A DNA stretch of 7,300 nt from assembly GCA_903930745.1 (NCBI GenBank), contig CAIYZX010000249.1:1-7300 (forward strand), in the 5' to 3' direction. Each line of letters opens with the position of its first letter. Position 1 is the first letter of the stretch. The notes beneath the pieces were generated by a model. That model had not been told where the DNA came from, did no database searches, and saw only the letters and a list, made by a program, of their open reading frames with translations. Shown here one piece after another: positions 1 through 6,399 of the stretch. The DNA comes from an uncultured Chloroflexota bacterium. Its GTDB lineage: Bacteria; Chloroflexota; Limnocylindria; Limnocylindrales; CSP1-4. The translations under genes and the position numbers were made by a program.

Positions 1-2468
1 ACGCCGGTCCGCGTCTGCGGCTCCGTCATCATCCGGTTCACGAAGTCCGCGAGCGCGCGCATGCCGTCCACGTTGTGGCAGTAGTCGATGACCACGCGCG
101 TCCCGCCCACCTCCAGGAGGTTGAGCCGGCCCGGCGCCTGGAAGAACGACGTGGTGAAGGTCCGCAGGCCCTGGCGGATGTCGTGCAGGTGGGCACCCAT
201 GGACCAGGCGGCGGCCGCGGCGGCCAGCGCGTTCGCCACGTTCATCCGCGCCCGCCCGCCGAAGGTGGCCGGGATCAGGTGCGTGTACAGCAGCGGCATC
301 TTCCGGTGGCCGTGCTTGAGCACCACGAGCTCGCCCTGGGGCGTGTCCTCCAGGCAGAACGCCGCGTTGCCGCGGTTCGTGTGCCCGTCCACGCGGTCGA
401 AGCCGTCCTCGCCCTTCTCCTTCGCCATCGTGAACAGCACCACGTGGCCGTTGCAGTGGCGGCCCATCCGGTAGACGAGCGTGTCGTCCGCGTTGAGGAC
501 CGCGGTGCCGGAGCGCGGCACCGCATTGACCACGACGCCCTTGACGCCCGCGAGCTGGCCAAGGGTGTCGATGCCGGCGAGACCCAGGTGGTCCGCCGTG
601 ACGTTGGTGACCACGGCCACGTCGTTGCGGTCGTAGCCCAGGCCCTCGCGCAGGATGCCGCCGCGGGCCACCTCGAAGACCGCGGTGTCCACCGTGGGGT
701 TCTGGAGGACCATCTGGGCGCTGCGCGGGCCGCTCATGTCGCCGCGCTTCATGAGGCGCCCGTCGATGACGATGCCGTCCGTGGACGTCATGCCCACGCG
801 CCTGCCCATCAGCTTGAGGATGTGGGCGATCATCCGGACCGTGGTGGTCTTGCCGTTGGTGCCGGTCACGGCCACGATGGGGATGCGGGCGGGAGCGCCG
901 GGCGGGAAGAGCAGGTCGATGACGGGCTTCGCCACGTACTGCGGCTCGCCCTCGGTGGGATGCGTGTGCATCCGGAACCCGGGGGCCGCGTTGACCTCCA
1001 CGATGCCGCCGCCGGTCTCCCGCACGGGCTCCGTGATGTCCGGGCAGATGAAGTCGATGCCCGCGATGTCCAGGCCCACCACGCGCGCCGCCGTCTCGGC
1101 GATCTCCACGTTGTCCGGGTGCGCCTCGAAGGTGCGGTCGATGGAGGTGCCGCCCGTGCTCATGTTGCCGGTGAGCGCGAGCTTCACGAAGGCGCCCTTG
1201 TCCGGCACCGAGTCCGGGGTGAGGCCCTGGCCCGCCAGGACCTCCTCGGCGTTCGCGTCCAGCTTGATCCGGGTCAGGACCTTCTCGTGGCCGATGCCGC
1301 GCCGCGGGTCCGCGTTGGTCTCCTCGACCAGCTCGCGGACGGTGCGCGTGCCGTCACCGGTGACGCTGGCGGGGACGCGCTCCGCGATGGCGGCCACCTT
1401 GCCGCCGATCACCAGGACACGGTAGTCACGCCCGGTGATGTAGCTCTCCACCACCACGTCGCCGCGGCGGGACTGGCGGCGGGTCTCCGGCCACGCGGCG
1501 CGGACGGCGTCCTCGTCCTTGAGATCCAGGGCCACGCCGCGGCCGTGGTTGCCGTCCAGCGGCTTGATGACGCACGGGAAGCCGAGGCGGCGGGCCACGC
1601 GGACCGCGTCGTCCTCGGTGTCCACCACCTCGCTGCGCGGGACGGGGAGGCCGGCGGAGTCCAGGAGACGGTTCGTGAGCTTCTTGTCGCTGGCGATGTC
1701 CACCGCGATGCCGCCGGTCCGGCTGGTCATCGTGGCGCGGATCCTCTGCTGGTGCATGCCCTGCCCAAGCTGGACCAGGCTGTACTGGTCCAGGCGGATG
1801 AACGGGATGTCGCGGACCGCCGCCTCGTCGATGAGCGCCTGCGTGGACGGGCCGAAGGCCTTGCGCTCGGCCTGGTGGATGAGGCGCTCCAGCTCCTCGG
1901 CGAAGTCGAAGGCGTGCTCCGGGTCCTCCGGGGCCACGAGGTGGTTGACCAGGCGGACGGCCATGCGCCCGGCCTCGATGCCCACCTGCTCCTCGCGGAA
2001 CTGGTAGACCACGTTGTACCTGCCGTACTCGCCCGTGCTGCGGGTCTTGCCGTGGCGGACGAGGAGGCCCGCCAGGTTCTGGAGCTCCAGCGCGACATGC
2101 TCCGCCACGTGGCCCATCCACGTCCCGTCGTGGAGCCGCGTGATGAACCCGCCGCGGCGGCCCAGGGAGCAGGCGTGGTCGTCCAGGCTGGGGATGAGCG
2201 CGACCAGGCTGTCCGCGAAGCCCGGGATGGTGGCGCTGTTGAACTCCTCCAGCGTGCCGAGATCCACCACCATGCGGACGGACGGCTCGTTCGCCCAGTA
2301 GTTGGGGCCGCGCAGGACGCGGGTCTCCAGGATGCGCAGCGTGGGCTCCGGTCGCTCCGGCCTCGGGTGGACGCCGTCGCCGCGCGCCTCGGCCCGGTTC
2401 TCGTCGTTGGCGGCGCCGTCGTCGCCGGGCGGGGTCGTGTCGCTGGATGCCGAATCAGCCTGCGCCAC
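1..2468 (-). CDS. cphA: Cyanophycin synthetase, C-terminus cut by window edge
   Basis: CphA makes cyanophycin (multi-L-arginyl-poly-L-aspartate), a cytoplasmic nitrogen and carbon reserve, using ATP to add Asp to the backbone and Arg to each side chain. Translation from GTG at 2468 gives 822 codons without a stop. Residues 1-43 are an Asp/Glu/Pro-rich extension. The family N-domain follows, with LRGPNYW at 52-58. The ATP-grasp domain has VIKPLDGNHGRG around Lys302 and EVNAAPG at 491-497. The Mur-ligase-like domain has an intact P-loop GTNGKTTT (536-543), NVTADHLG (622-629) and DYCHN (795-799). Family members are about 870-900 residues, so perhaps 60-100 residues lie beyond the left edge. The intact P-loop argues for the Asp+Arg-using CphA1 type rather than CphA2, which is reported to have lost that ATP site. 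The GTG start is chosen because AGGAGG lies 6 nt upstream. It lies 98 nt downstream of cphB and is probably co-transcribed with it. Confidence 0.95.
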   Translation of the reverse strand, partial: MAQADSASSDTTPPGDDGAANDENRAEARGDGVHPRPERPEPTLRILETRVLRGPNYWANEPSVRMVVDLGTLEEFNSATIPGFADSLVALIPSLDDHACSLGRRGGFITRLHDGTWMGHVAEHVALELQNLAGLLVRHGKTRSTGEYGRYNVVYQFREEQVGIEAGRMAVRLVNHLVAPEDPEHAFDFAEELERLIHQAERKAFGPSTQALIDEAAVRDIPFIRLDQYSLVQLGQGMHQQRIRATMTSRTGGIAVDIASDKKLTNRLLDSAGLPVPRSEVVDTEDDAVRVARRLGFPCVIKPLDGNHGRGVALDLKDEDAVRAAWPETRRQSRRGDVVVESYITGRDYRVLVIGGKVAAIAERVPASVTGDGTRTVRELVEETNADPRRGIGHEKVLTRIKLDANAEEVLAGQGLTPDSVPDKGAFVKLALTGNMSTGGTSIDRTFEAHPDNVEIAETAARVVGLDIAGIDFICPDITEPVRETGGGIVEVNAAPGFRMHTHPTEGEPQYVAKPVIDLLFPPGAPARIPIVAVTGTNGKTTTVRMIAHILKLMGRRVGMTSTDGIVIDGRLMKRGDMSGPRSAQMVLQNPTVDTAVFEVARGGILREGLGYDRNDVAVVTNVTADHLGLAGIDTLGQLAGVKGVVVNAVPRSGTAVLNADDTLVYRMGRHCNGHVVLFTMAKEKGEDGFDRVDGHTNRGNAAFCLEDTPQGELVVLKHGHRKMPLLYTHLIPATFGGRARMNVANALAAAAAAWSMGAHLHDIRQGLRTFTTSFFQAPGRLNLLEVGGTRVVIDYCHNVDGMRALADFVNRMMTEPQTRTG

Positions 2469-2474
2469 CTGGTG

Positions 2475-2480
2475 CCTCCT
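2475..2480 (-). promoter_or_regulatory. Ribosome binding site of cphA
   Basis: A perfect AGGAGG is followed by a 6-nt spacer and GTG at 2468. It fixes the cphA start despite the non-ATG codon and despite the extra N-terminal residues compared with textbook CphA. Confidence 0.8.
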
Positions 2481-2498
2481 CGCGCTCGTGGGGTGCCG

Positions 2499-2504
2499 AG
2501 TGTA
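2499..2504 (-). promoter_or_regulatory. Possible -10 element in front of cphA
   Basis: TACACT fits the TAnnnT pattern of a -10 box and would start a transcript about 24 nt before the GTG, leaving room for the AGGAGG site. No convincing -35 hexamer is seen 16-18 nt upstream. This could be an internal promoter giving cphA transcription independent of cphB, or it could be chance. Confidence 0.3.
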
Positions 2505-2513
2505 GCGGCCTGC

Positions 2514-2536
2514 ATGACGGCCGAACAGGATGACGG
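2514..2536. repeat. Pair of 7-bp direct repeats between cphB and cphA
   Basis: ATGACGG occurs at 2514-2520 and again at 2530-2536 (plus-strand reading), a 16-nt period. The pair brackets the place where a -35 element for the putative cphA -10 would lie, so it could be an operator. Seven-base repeats can arise by chance in such a GC-rich spacer. Confidence 0.25.
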
Positions 2537-2566
2537 GCGCGCCACGGAACGCGGGGCGGCGGACCG

Positions 2567-3397
2567 CTACTCGGCGGCCTCGGGGAGCGTGGCGGGCACG
2601 GTGGACGCCGGCACGATCACGCGGCGGTGCGTGTCGAAGGAGTACCCGGCGGGGAGGCTGTGCAGGACCACGCCGGTGATCATCAGCGGCCTGTGGCCGC
2701 GGACCTCCCAGGCATCGGTGTCTGACGCGGCGCCGTCCACGACGGTCACGGAGCCCCGGCCGATGACCTCCATCACGCCGTCCGGTCCCACCACGCCCGC
2801 GGTGTCCTCGTCCACGCCCAGGCCCAGCAGGCTGGGGTTCTGGGCGATCAGCGACAGGAGGCGGCCAAGGCGGTTCCGCTGCTGGAAGTGCTGGTCCACG
2901 ATCACGCTGGGCAGCAGGCCAAGGCCCGCGGCGATCTGCGCCATGCGGTGCTTGGGCGTGGCGCCGGACGCGCCGAAGGCGATCATGTGGCTGGACATCG
3001 CCGAGGCGCCCGCGCTGGTCCCGGCCACCACCGCCCCGTCGCGGAAGCGCTCCAGGACCGCGTCCGCGAGGCGCGTCCCGCCGATCATGGACGAGAGCCG
3101 GAGCTGGTTGCCCCCGGTCAGGAAGATGCCCGTGGCACGCCGGACGGTGGCCGCGATGTGCTCGTCGTTGGCGGCGGTGCGCGTCATGGCGTGGAGCGGC
3201 ATCACCTCCGCCGCGCCCAGCTCGCCGAAGACCGCCTTGTACCGCTCGCCCGCCTCCACGGCGAAGGAGGAGGCCGTTGCGATGACCGCGATCCGGGCGT
3301 CCGCGCCGCCGGCGAGCGCGACAAACCGCGCGAGGATGACCCGGTCCCTGACCTTGTCCTCCGCGCCGCCGATCACGATCACGGTGCCGCCACTCAT
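2567..3397 (-). CDS. cphB: Cyanophycinase (peptidase family S51)
   Basis: CphB is a cytoplasmic serine exopeptidase that cuts cyanophycin to beta-Asp-Arg dipeptides, releasing the stored nitrogen. The 276-residue protein is of typical length. The nucleophile elbow is GTSAGAS with Ser128. GGNQ (95-98) supplies the conserved Gln. Asp168, Gln169, His170, Arg174, Arg176 and Arg179 line up in spacing with Synechocystis CphB Asp172 to Arg183. GVDEDTA carries Glu197, the equivalent of Glu201. The catalytic Ser-His-Glu set is therefore complete and the enzyme should be active. It starts at ATG 3397 with no Shine-Dalgarno sequence, but TAGACT lies 8 nt upstream, suggesting a leaderless message. It stops with TAG 98 nt before cphA on the same strand, a classic cphB-cphA pair. 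No signal peptide is seen, in line with an intracellular role. Confidence 0.95.
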   Translation of the reverse strand: MSGGTVIVIGGAEDKVRDRVILARFVALAGGADARIAVIATASSFAVEAGERYKAVFGELGAAEVMPLHAMTRTAANDEHIAATVRRATGIFLTGGNQLRLSSMIGGTRLADAVLERFRDGAVVAGTSAGASAMSSHMIAFGASGATPKHRMAQIAAGLGLLPSVIVDQHFQQRNRLGRLLSLIAQNPSLLGLGVDEDTAGVVGPDGVMEVIGRGSVTVVDGAASDTDAWEVRGHRPLMITGVVLHSLPAGYSFDTHRRVIVPASTVPATLPEAAE

Positions 3398-3405
3398 GGC
3401 CGGGG

Positions 3406-3411
3406 AGTCTA
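3406..3411 (-). promoter_or_regulatory. Putative -10 element of a leaderless cphB promoter
   Basis: TAGACT (TAnnnT) is separated from the cphB ATG by 8 nt, the spacing expected if transcription begins at or next to the start codon. No Shine-Dalgarno sequence is present. No good -35 hexamer was found, so the call rests on the -10 position and on the terminator-like hairpin just upstream. Confidence 0.4.
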
Positions 3412-3477
3412 CCAGCGCCGCAACCTTCGGCCCGCCACCCGGCGCTGTGCGTGTCCCGCACCCGGAACAACGGGAAC

Positions 3478-3503
3478 GGGGCCCGGTGTCACCACCAGGC
3501 CCC
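3478..3503 (-). terminator. Hairpin, probable terminator after the MFS gene
   Basis: Arms 3478-3488 and 3493-3503 pair in 10 of 11 positions (one C/A mismatch) around a 4-nt loop, with GGGGCC closing against GGCCCC. It lies 57 nt after the MFS stop codon and about 80 nt before cphB. On the minus strand it is followed by a mixed G/T/C run with scattered T pairs rather than a clean U-tract. It may therefore be a weak or factor-assisted terminator, or a 3'-end stabiliser. Confidence 0.5.
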
Positions 3504-3559
3504 GCACACCCGATCGCAAGGCGGGCCGCCGCGCACCAGCGGCCCTCTGCCCCATCTGG

Positions 3560-4918
3560 TCAGGCGGCAGCGGCCCCGCTCACGTCCGGGATCACGGCCG
3601 AGCGGCGCGGCTCCACCACCGGCCGGAGCGCCACGGCGGACACGAGGAACCCGGCCACCGCGAAGGTGAAGACGGCACGCGGGCTGAACGCCTCCGAGCC
3701 GGCCTGCGTCACGACATCCAGGATCAGGCCGCCAACGAGCATGGAGATCGGGATGGACGACTCGGTCGCCACGTTGGAGAGGCCCATGTAGCGGCCCGCG
3801 GACGCGCGCGGGATGATGTCCGTCATCAGCGCCCAGTCCACCGCGAGGAACGTGCCGTTCGCCGCCCCGAAGAGGATGGCGCCAACGATGGCGACGGGAA
3901 TGTTCGGGGCGAGCACCAGGATCCCGGTGCCGGCCGCCCCCACGAAGCAGGCCATGAAGATCACGGCCTTCCGGCCGATCCGGTCGGAGAGGGCGGACGA
4001 CGGCATGATCGCGATCACGTTGGAGAGGACCACCACCACGAGCAGGACGACGTACATCCCGTTGGCCTCCTCCTTGGTCATTCCGAAGGCGCGGCCCAGG
4101 TAGATGACCACGAAGTTGACGATCATGGAGCCCGCGGTGAGGAAGAAGAGGCGGGACGTCAGCAGCCAGATGTAGGACCGCTCGCGCAGGATGTCCGTGC
4201 CCCACGCGCCGCGGGCGATCTGGACCCAGGACCTGCCCTTGCGCTGCCGGGGCGCCATGCCCTTGCCCACACCCAGGACCACGGATGCCATCGTCACCAC
4301 TTCCACGAGGGCGACGCCCACGAGGCCGAACTCCATGGCGTGGAAGCCAACGGCGAGCGACACGCACAGGAAGCCCGTCACGTTGCCGATGATCTGCATC
4401 ATCCCCACCATGCCGCTCGCCAGGCCCACCTGCTTCTCGGCGACGAGGTCCGGCACGTAGCCCTGGAACGGGCCGCGGGCGATGTTGGACGAGAAGGACA
4501 GCAGGACCATGAACACCGCCAGCATCAGGACGCTGTCACCCAGGGCGATGCCCACGAGGAAGAGCAGGTCCAGCGCAGAGCCGAAGACGATGTACGGCTT
4601 GCGGCGTCCCCAGCGGCTGACGGTGTAGTCGCTGATGTAGCCGATGGTGGGCTGGACCAGGATCGCGATGATCGCGGCGCCCAGGTTGATCATGAACATG
4701 TTGCGGCCAACCTCGGCGATGGGGACGAGGTGGTCGAACTCGAGGCGGTTCGTGATGAACAGGCCCACGGCCGCATCCACGGCGGTGAGACCCAGCCAGT
4801 AGAGGGAGATGCGCACGAGCTGGCGCATCGGCAGGAGGACGGTGGGGCGCGCACCCTCCTCGGCGTCGTCGGCAGGCCCTGCCTGCGCCGTTGTCGCGGT
4901 GGGTGCGCTGGTGGCCAC
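3560..4918 (-). CDS. MFS transporter, SLC45/sucrose or GPH symporter-like
   Basis: This is a 452-residue, strongly hydrophobic inner-membrane protein with a pattern consistent with 12 transmembrane helices. A polar N-terminal tail (about 1-30) precedes helix 1. The loop 2-3 signature GYISDYTVSRWGRRKPYI spans 93-110 and has a second-half counterpart, SDRIGRK, at 311-317. NIARGPFQGYVPDL (145-158) resembles the ARGP-type motif of SLC45/sucrose transporters. The central cytoplasmic loop (about 219-248) is basic. These features point to a sugar- or small-solute:cation symporter, but the substrate cannot be read from the sequence. The start is GTG at 4918, supported by AGGGAGGG just upstream. It lies 35 nt after the amidotransferase stop, so the two are very likely co-transcribed. 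Proximity to cphBA permits, but does not prove, a role in moving arginine, beta-Asp-Arg or a carbon source. Confidence 0.9.
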   Translation of the reverse strand: MATSAPTATTAQAGPADDAEEGARPTVLLPMRQLVRISLYWLGLTAVDAAVGLFITNRLEFDHLVPIAEVGRNMFMINLGAAIIAILVQPTIGYISDYTVSRWGRRKPYIVFGSALDLLFLVGIALGDSVLMLAVFMVLLSFSSNIARGPFQGYVPDLVAEKQVGLASGMVGMMQIIGNVTGFLCVSLAVGFHAMEFGLVGVALVEVVTMASVVLGVGKGMAPRQRKGRSWVQIARGAWGTDILRERSYIWLLTSRLFFLTAGSMIVNFVVIYLGRAFGMTKEEANGMYVVLLVVVVLSNVIAIMPSSALSDRIGRKAVIFMACFVGAAGTGILVLAPNIPVAIVGAILFGAANGTFLAVDWALMTDIIPRASAGRYMGLSNVATESSIPISMLVGGLILDVVTQAGSEAFSPRAVFTFAVAGFLVSAVALRPVVEPRRSAVIPDVSGAAAA

Positions 4919-4922
4919 GTCG

Positions 4923-4930
4923 CCCTCCCT
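4923..4930 (-). promoter_or_regulatory. Ribosome binding site of the MFS gene
   Basis: AGGGAGGG lies 4 nt before GTG at 4918 and supports that start codon. It lies 6 nt downstream of a stem-loop that includes the last base of the upstream stop codon. Confidence 0.7.
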
Positions 4931-4936
4931 GTCTGG

Positions 4937-4954
4937 ACGGCGGTCCCCCGCCGT
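4937..4954 (-). other. Intercistronic stem-loop with GNRA tetraloop
   Basis: Arms 4937-4943 and 4948-4954 are perfectly complementary (7 bp, ACGGCGG with CCGCCGT). In the minus-strand RNA the four-base loop reads GGGA, which fits the stable GNRA class. The stem begins at the last base of the amidotransferase TAA and ends 6 nt before the MFS ribosome binding site. No U-tract follows, so it is more likely an mRNA stability, processing or translation-tuning element than a terminator. Confidence 0.5.
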
Positions 4955-5706
4955 TACCTGGATGCCTCGCCGGTCCCCTTCGGCCGGAGCAGGCCCGAGT
5001 CTGTTGCCTCGCCGCGCTCATCGAGCGCGATCGTGGTGTGGAGACGCGCGAGCGTCCGATGCGTTGCACCGGGGGCCGCGAAACGGAAGATGCTGCGGTC
5101 GATGGAGTAGAGCGCCGTGCTCACGACGCCGATCTCGCCCAGCCGGAACCCGAAGACCGGGTTCTGCGGGTTGCCCGCGTAGTGGTAGGTGGTGCCGTCC
5201 TTCGCGAGGATGCCGAAGTTGGCCTCGCCACCGAACGTGTCGTGGAGCGAGGCGAGCAGGTGGCCCACGTTCTCCGTGTCCGTCCAGGCGTCCTCGAGCC
5301 ATCGGGCGCCCACCTCGGTGTCCGCGCGGCCCAGGATCCGGCCCTGCCTCTGGTACCGGCGCCGGTACGCCTGGTAGTCCCGCAGGTCGCCGTTGTGGCT
5401 GAAGGTGTAGCGGCCGGCCGGGTCGTCGAACGGCTGCGTGTCCGCCAGCTGGAGCGTGGAGAGCCTGCTGGGCCGGCGCAGGTGGACGAGCAGGCTGCGC
5501 GTCTCGGTGGCGCCCAGCGCGTCCTTGCCCGGATCGTCGCGGAAGGCGCGGACGTCGCGGTAGCTCTGGAGGCTGCCGTCCTGCGCGATCCAGGCCGCAC
5601 CCCAGCCGAATCCGCCGAGGCCGAAGCGCTCCAGGCGCTCGGTGAGGTCCCAGAGGGTGTCCAGGCGGAAGGGCTCCGCGGCACGGGCGACGAACTGCTC
5701 ACACAT
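4954..5706 (-). CDS. Class II (Ntn-type) glutamine amidotransferase-like protein
   Basis: This 250-residue stand-alone protein begins Met-Cys-Glu-Gln, placing Cys2 at the N-terminus after Met removal, as class II amidotransferases need for their nucleophile. Other family elements appear in order: GFGWG (32-36), a HLRRPS loop with the substrate-binding Arg position (75-80), SHNGDL (103-108) with the Asn-Gly of the oxyanion hole, ADTE (128-131), and VVSTALYSID (194-203), the usual late strand. No synthetase or synthase domain follows, so it resembles YafJ/EgtC-like free-standing members, which hydrolyse glutamine or gamma-glutamyl amides. The true substrate is unknown. ATG 5706 is preferred over the in-frame ATG 5718 because only the former exposes Cys2. 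There is no Shine-Dalgarno sequence, but TATGAT lies 7 nt upstream. It is the first gene of the unit with the MFS transporter. Confidence 0.88.
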   Translation of the reverse strand: MCEQFVARAAEPFRLDTLWDLTERLERFGLGGFGWGAAWIAQDGSLQSYRDVRAFRDDPGKDALGATETRSLLVHLRRPSRLSTLQLADTQPFDDPAGRYTFSHNGDLRDYQAYRRRYQRQGRILGRADTEVGARWLEDAWTDTENVGHLLASLHDTFGGEANFGILAKDGTTYHYAGNPQNPVFGFRLGEIGVVSTALYSIDRSIFRFAAPGATHRTLARLHTTIALDERGEATDSGLLRPKGTGEASR

Positions 5707-5713
5707 CGCGCGG

Positions 5714-5719
5714 ATCATA
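5714..5719 (-). promoter_or_regulatory. Putative -10 element of a leaderless amidotransferase promoter
   Basis: TATGAT differs from TATAAT at one base and stands 7 nt before the ATG at 5706, which would put the transcription start at or next to the start codon. A weak -35 (TTTCCG) lies 16 nt upstream. The absence of any Shine-Dalgarno sequence before either candidate ATG supports a leaderless transcript. Confidence 0.5.
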
Positions 5720-5777
5720 CGGCGCGGACGTCCCGCGGAAACCCCCATGCCCGCCACGTGGCCCGGCGTACCCTCGT

Positions 5778-5816
5778 GAACGATTCGGGCCGCCCGTTCG
5801 TCAGGTTGGATGAACG
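5778..5816 (+). promoter_or_regulatory. Evenly spaced GAACG/CGTTC/GAACG arrangement upstream of the sigma gene
   Basis: GAACG at 5778-5782, its complement CGTTC at 5795-5799 and GAACG at 5812-5816 start exactly 17 nt apart. The middle block can pair with either neighbour. The downstream pairing is the stronger: 5794-5802 with 5809-5817, 9 bp including one G-U, around a 6-nt loop. The downstream arm runs into the GGAGG site of the sigma gene. It could be an operator, a translation-controlling leader or chance. If translation begins at the in-frame GTG 5776, it would be coding. Confidence 0.35.
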
Positions 5817-5825
5817 GAGGGAAGG
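5816..5825 (+). promoter_or_regulatory. Ribosome binding region of the sigma-factor gene
   Basis: GGAGGGAAGG precedes ATG 5833. The GAAGG part has a 7-nt spacer, whereas the GGAGG part would have 12 nt. It favours ATG 5833 (or the adjacent in-frame TTG 5830) over GTG 5776, which has no such site. Confidence 0.55.
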
Positions 5826-5832
5826 TCTGTTG

Positions 5833-6399
5833 ATGGGGAGTCTTGTGGGGGATCCGGCCCGCACACAGGGAGATGGGCTGCGGCTGCGCGTTGTGGACGA
5901 GCGGGAGACCGCGTTCCGGGCGCTGACCGATCGGCACCTTGACGGGGCGTACCGGCTCGCCTCGGTGATCCTGGGCGACCGCCTGGAGGCGGAGGACGCG
6001 GTGCACGATGCCGCCCTCTCGGCCTGGCGGTCGTTCGCCGGGCTCCGCGACCACGGCGTGTTCGAGGGCTGGTTCCGGCGGATCGTGGTGAACGCATGCC
6101 GGGACCGGCTGCGCTCGCGGTCACGCCGCCGGGTGGTGGACCTGGGTCGCGAGCTCACGGATCTCGAGCATCCCGTGGTCCCGGATCCGTCGGAGCACAC
6201 CGTGATCCGCGATGCGCTGGAGCGGGCGCTGGACCGCCTGGACCCGGACGCCCGGGTGGTGGTCACGCTGCGCTTCCACGGGGACCTCACGGTGCCGGCC
6301 ATCGCGGAGGCGCTGGGCGTCCCCGAGGGCACGGTCAAGTCCCGGCTCCACAACGCGATGGGCCGCCTCCTGGCGGCGATGGAGGAGGCGGACCGATGA
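5833..6399 (+). CDS. ECF-type RNA polymerase sigma-70 factor
   Basis: This 188-residue protein has the two-domain layout of extracytoplasmic-function sigma factors, which direct RNA polymerase to stress- or envelope-responsive promoters. Region 2 spans about 27-95 and includes AYRLASVILGDRLEAEDAVHD (split at 39-59) and GWFRRIVVNACRDRLR (79-94), the -10 recognition helix area. A charged linker spans about 96-125. Region 4 spans about 127-183 with the helix-turn-helix LTVPAIAEALGVPEGTVKSR (152-171), which would contact the -35 element. Size and domain content match the family, with no C-terminal extension. Its stop overlaps the next start as ATGA, so the two are translationally coupled, the usual layout for a sigma factor and its membrane regulator. 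It is divergent from the cyanophycin-locus genes. Its ECF subgroup and stimulus cannot be told from the sequence. Confidence 0.92.
   Translation: MGSLVGDPARTQGDGLRLRVVDERETAFRALTDRHLDGAYRLASVILGDRLEAEDAVHDAALSAWRSFAGLRDHGVFEGWFRRIVVNACRDRLRSRSRRRVVDLGRELTDLEHPVVPDPSEHTVIRDALERALDRLDPDARVVVTLRFHGDLTVPAIAEALGVPEGTVKSRLHNAMGRLLAAMEEADR

Noticed and set aside
1426..2545. Minus-strand open frames of 231 and 272 codons within cphA
   Set aside because: They are in the other two minus-strand frames of cphA. Their Arg/Pro/Ser-rich translations carry no motif, while the true cphA frame is unbroken from 2468 to the left edge.
75..3791. Plus-strand open frame of more than 1,200 codons opposite cphA, cphB and the end of the MFS gene
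   Set aside because: It is rich in Arg, Ala, His, Asp and Val with no domain signal, crosses gene boundaries, and lies antisense to genes with complete catalytic motifs. High GC removes stop codons on the opposite strand.
2888..5110. Plus-strand open frame of about 740 codons
   Set aside because: It is antisense to cphB, the MFS gene and the amidotransferase, with a repetitive His/Asp/Gly/Arg composition typical of GC-rich shadow frames.
5737..5760. Possible ECF autoregulatory promoter (GGAAAC followed by CGTG)
   Set aside because: The gap between the two elements is 14 nt, shorter than the usual 16-17 for GGAAC and CGT elements, and the -10 match is poor.
5776..5832. Upstream GTG start for the sigma factor
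   Set aside because: It is in frame but has no ribosome binding site, and the extra 19 residues add no family sequence. ATG 5833 has GGAGGGAAGG upstream. It is kept as an alternative only.
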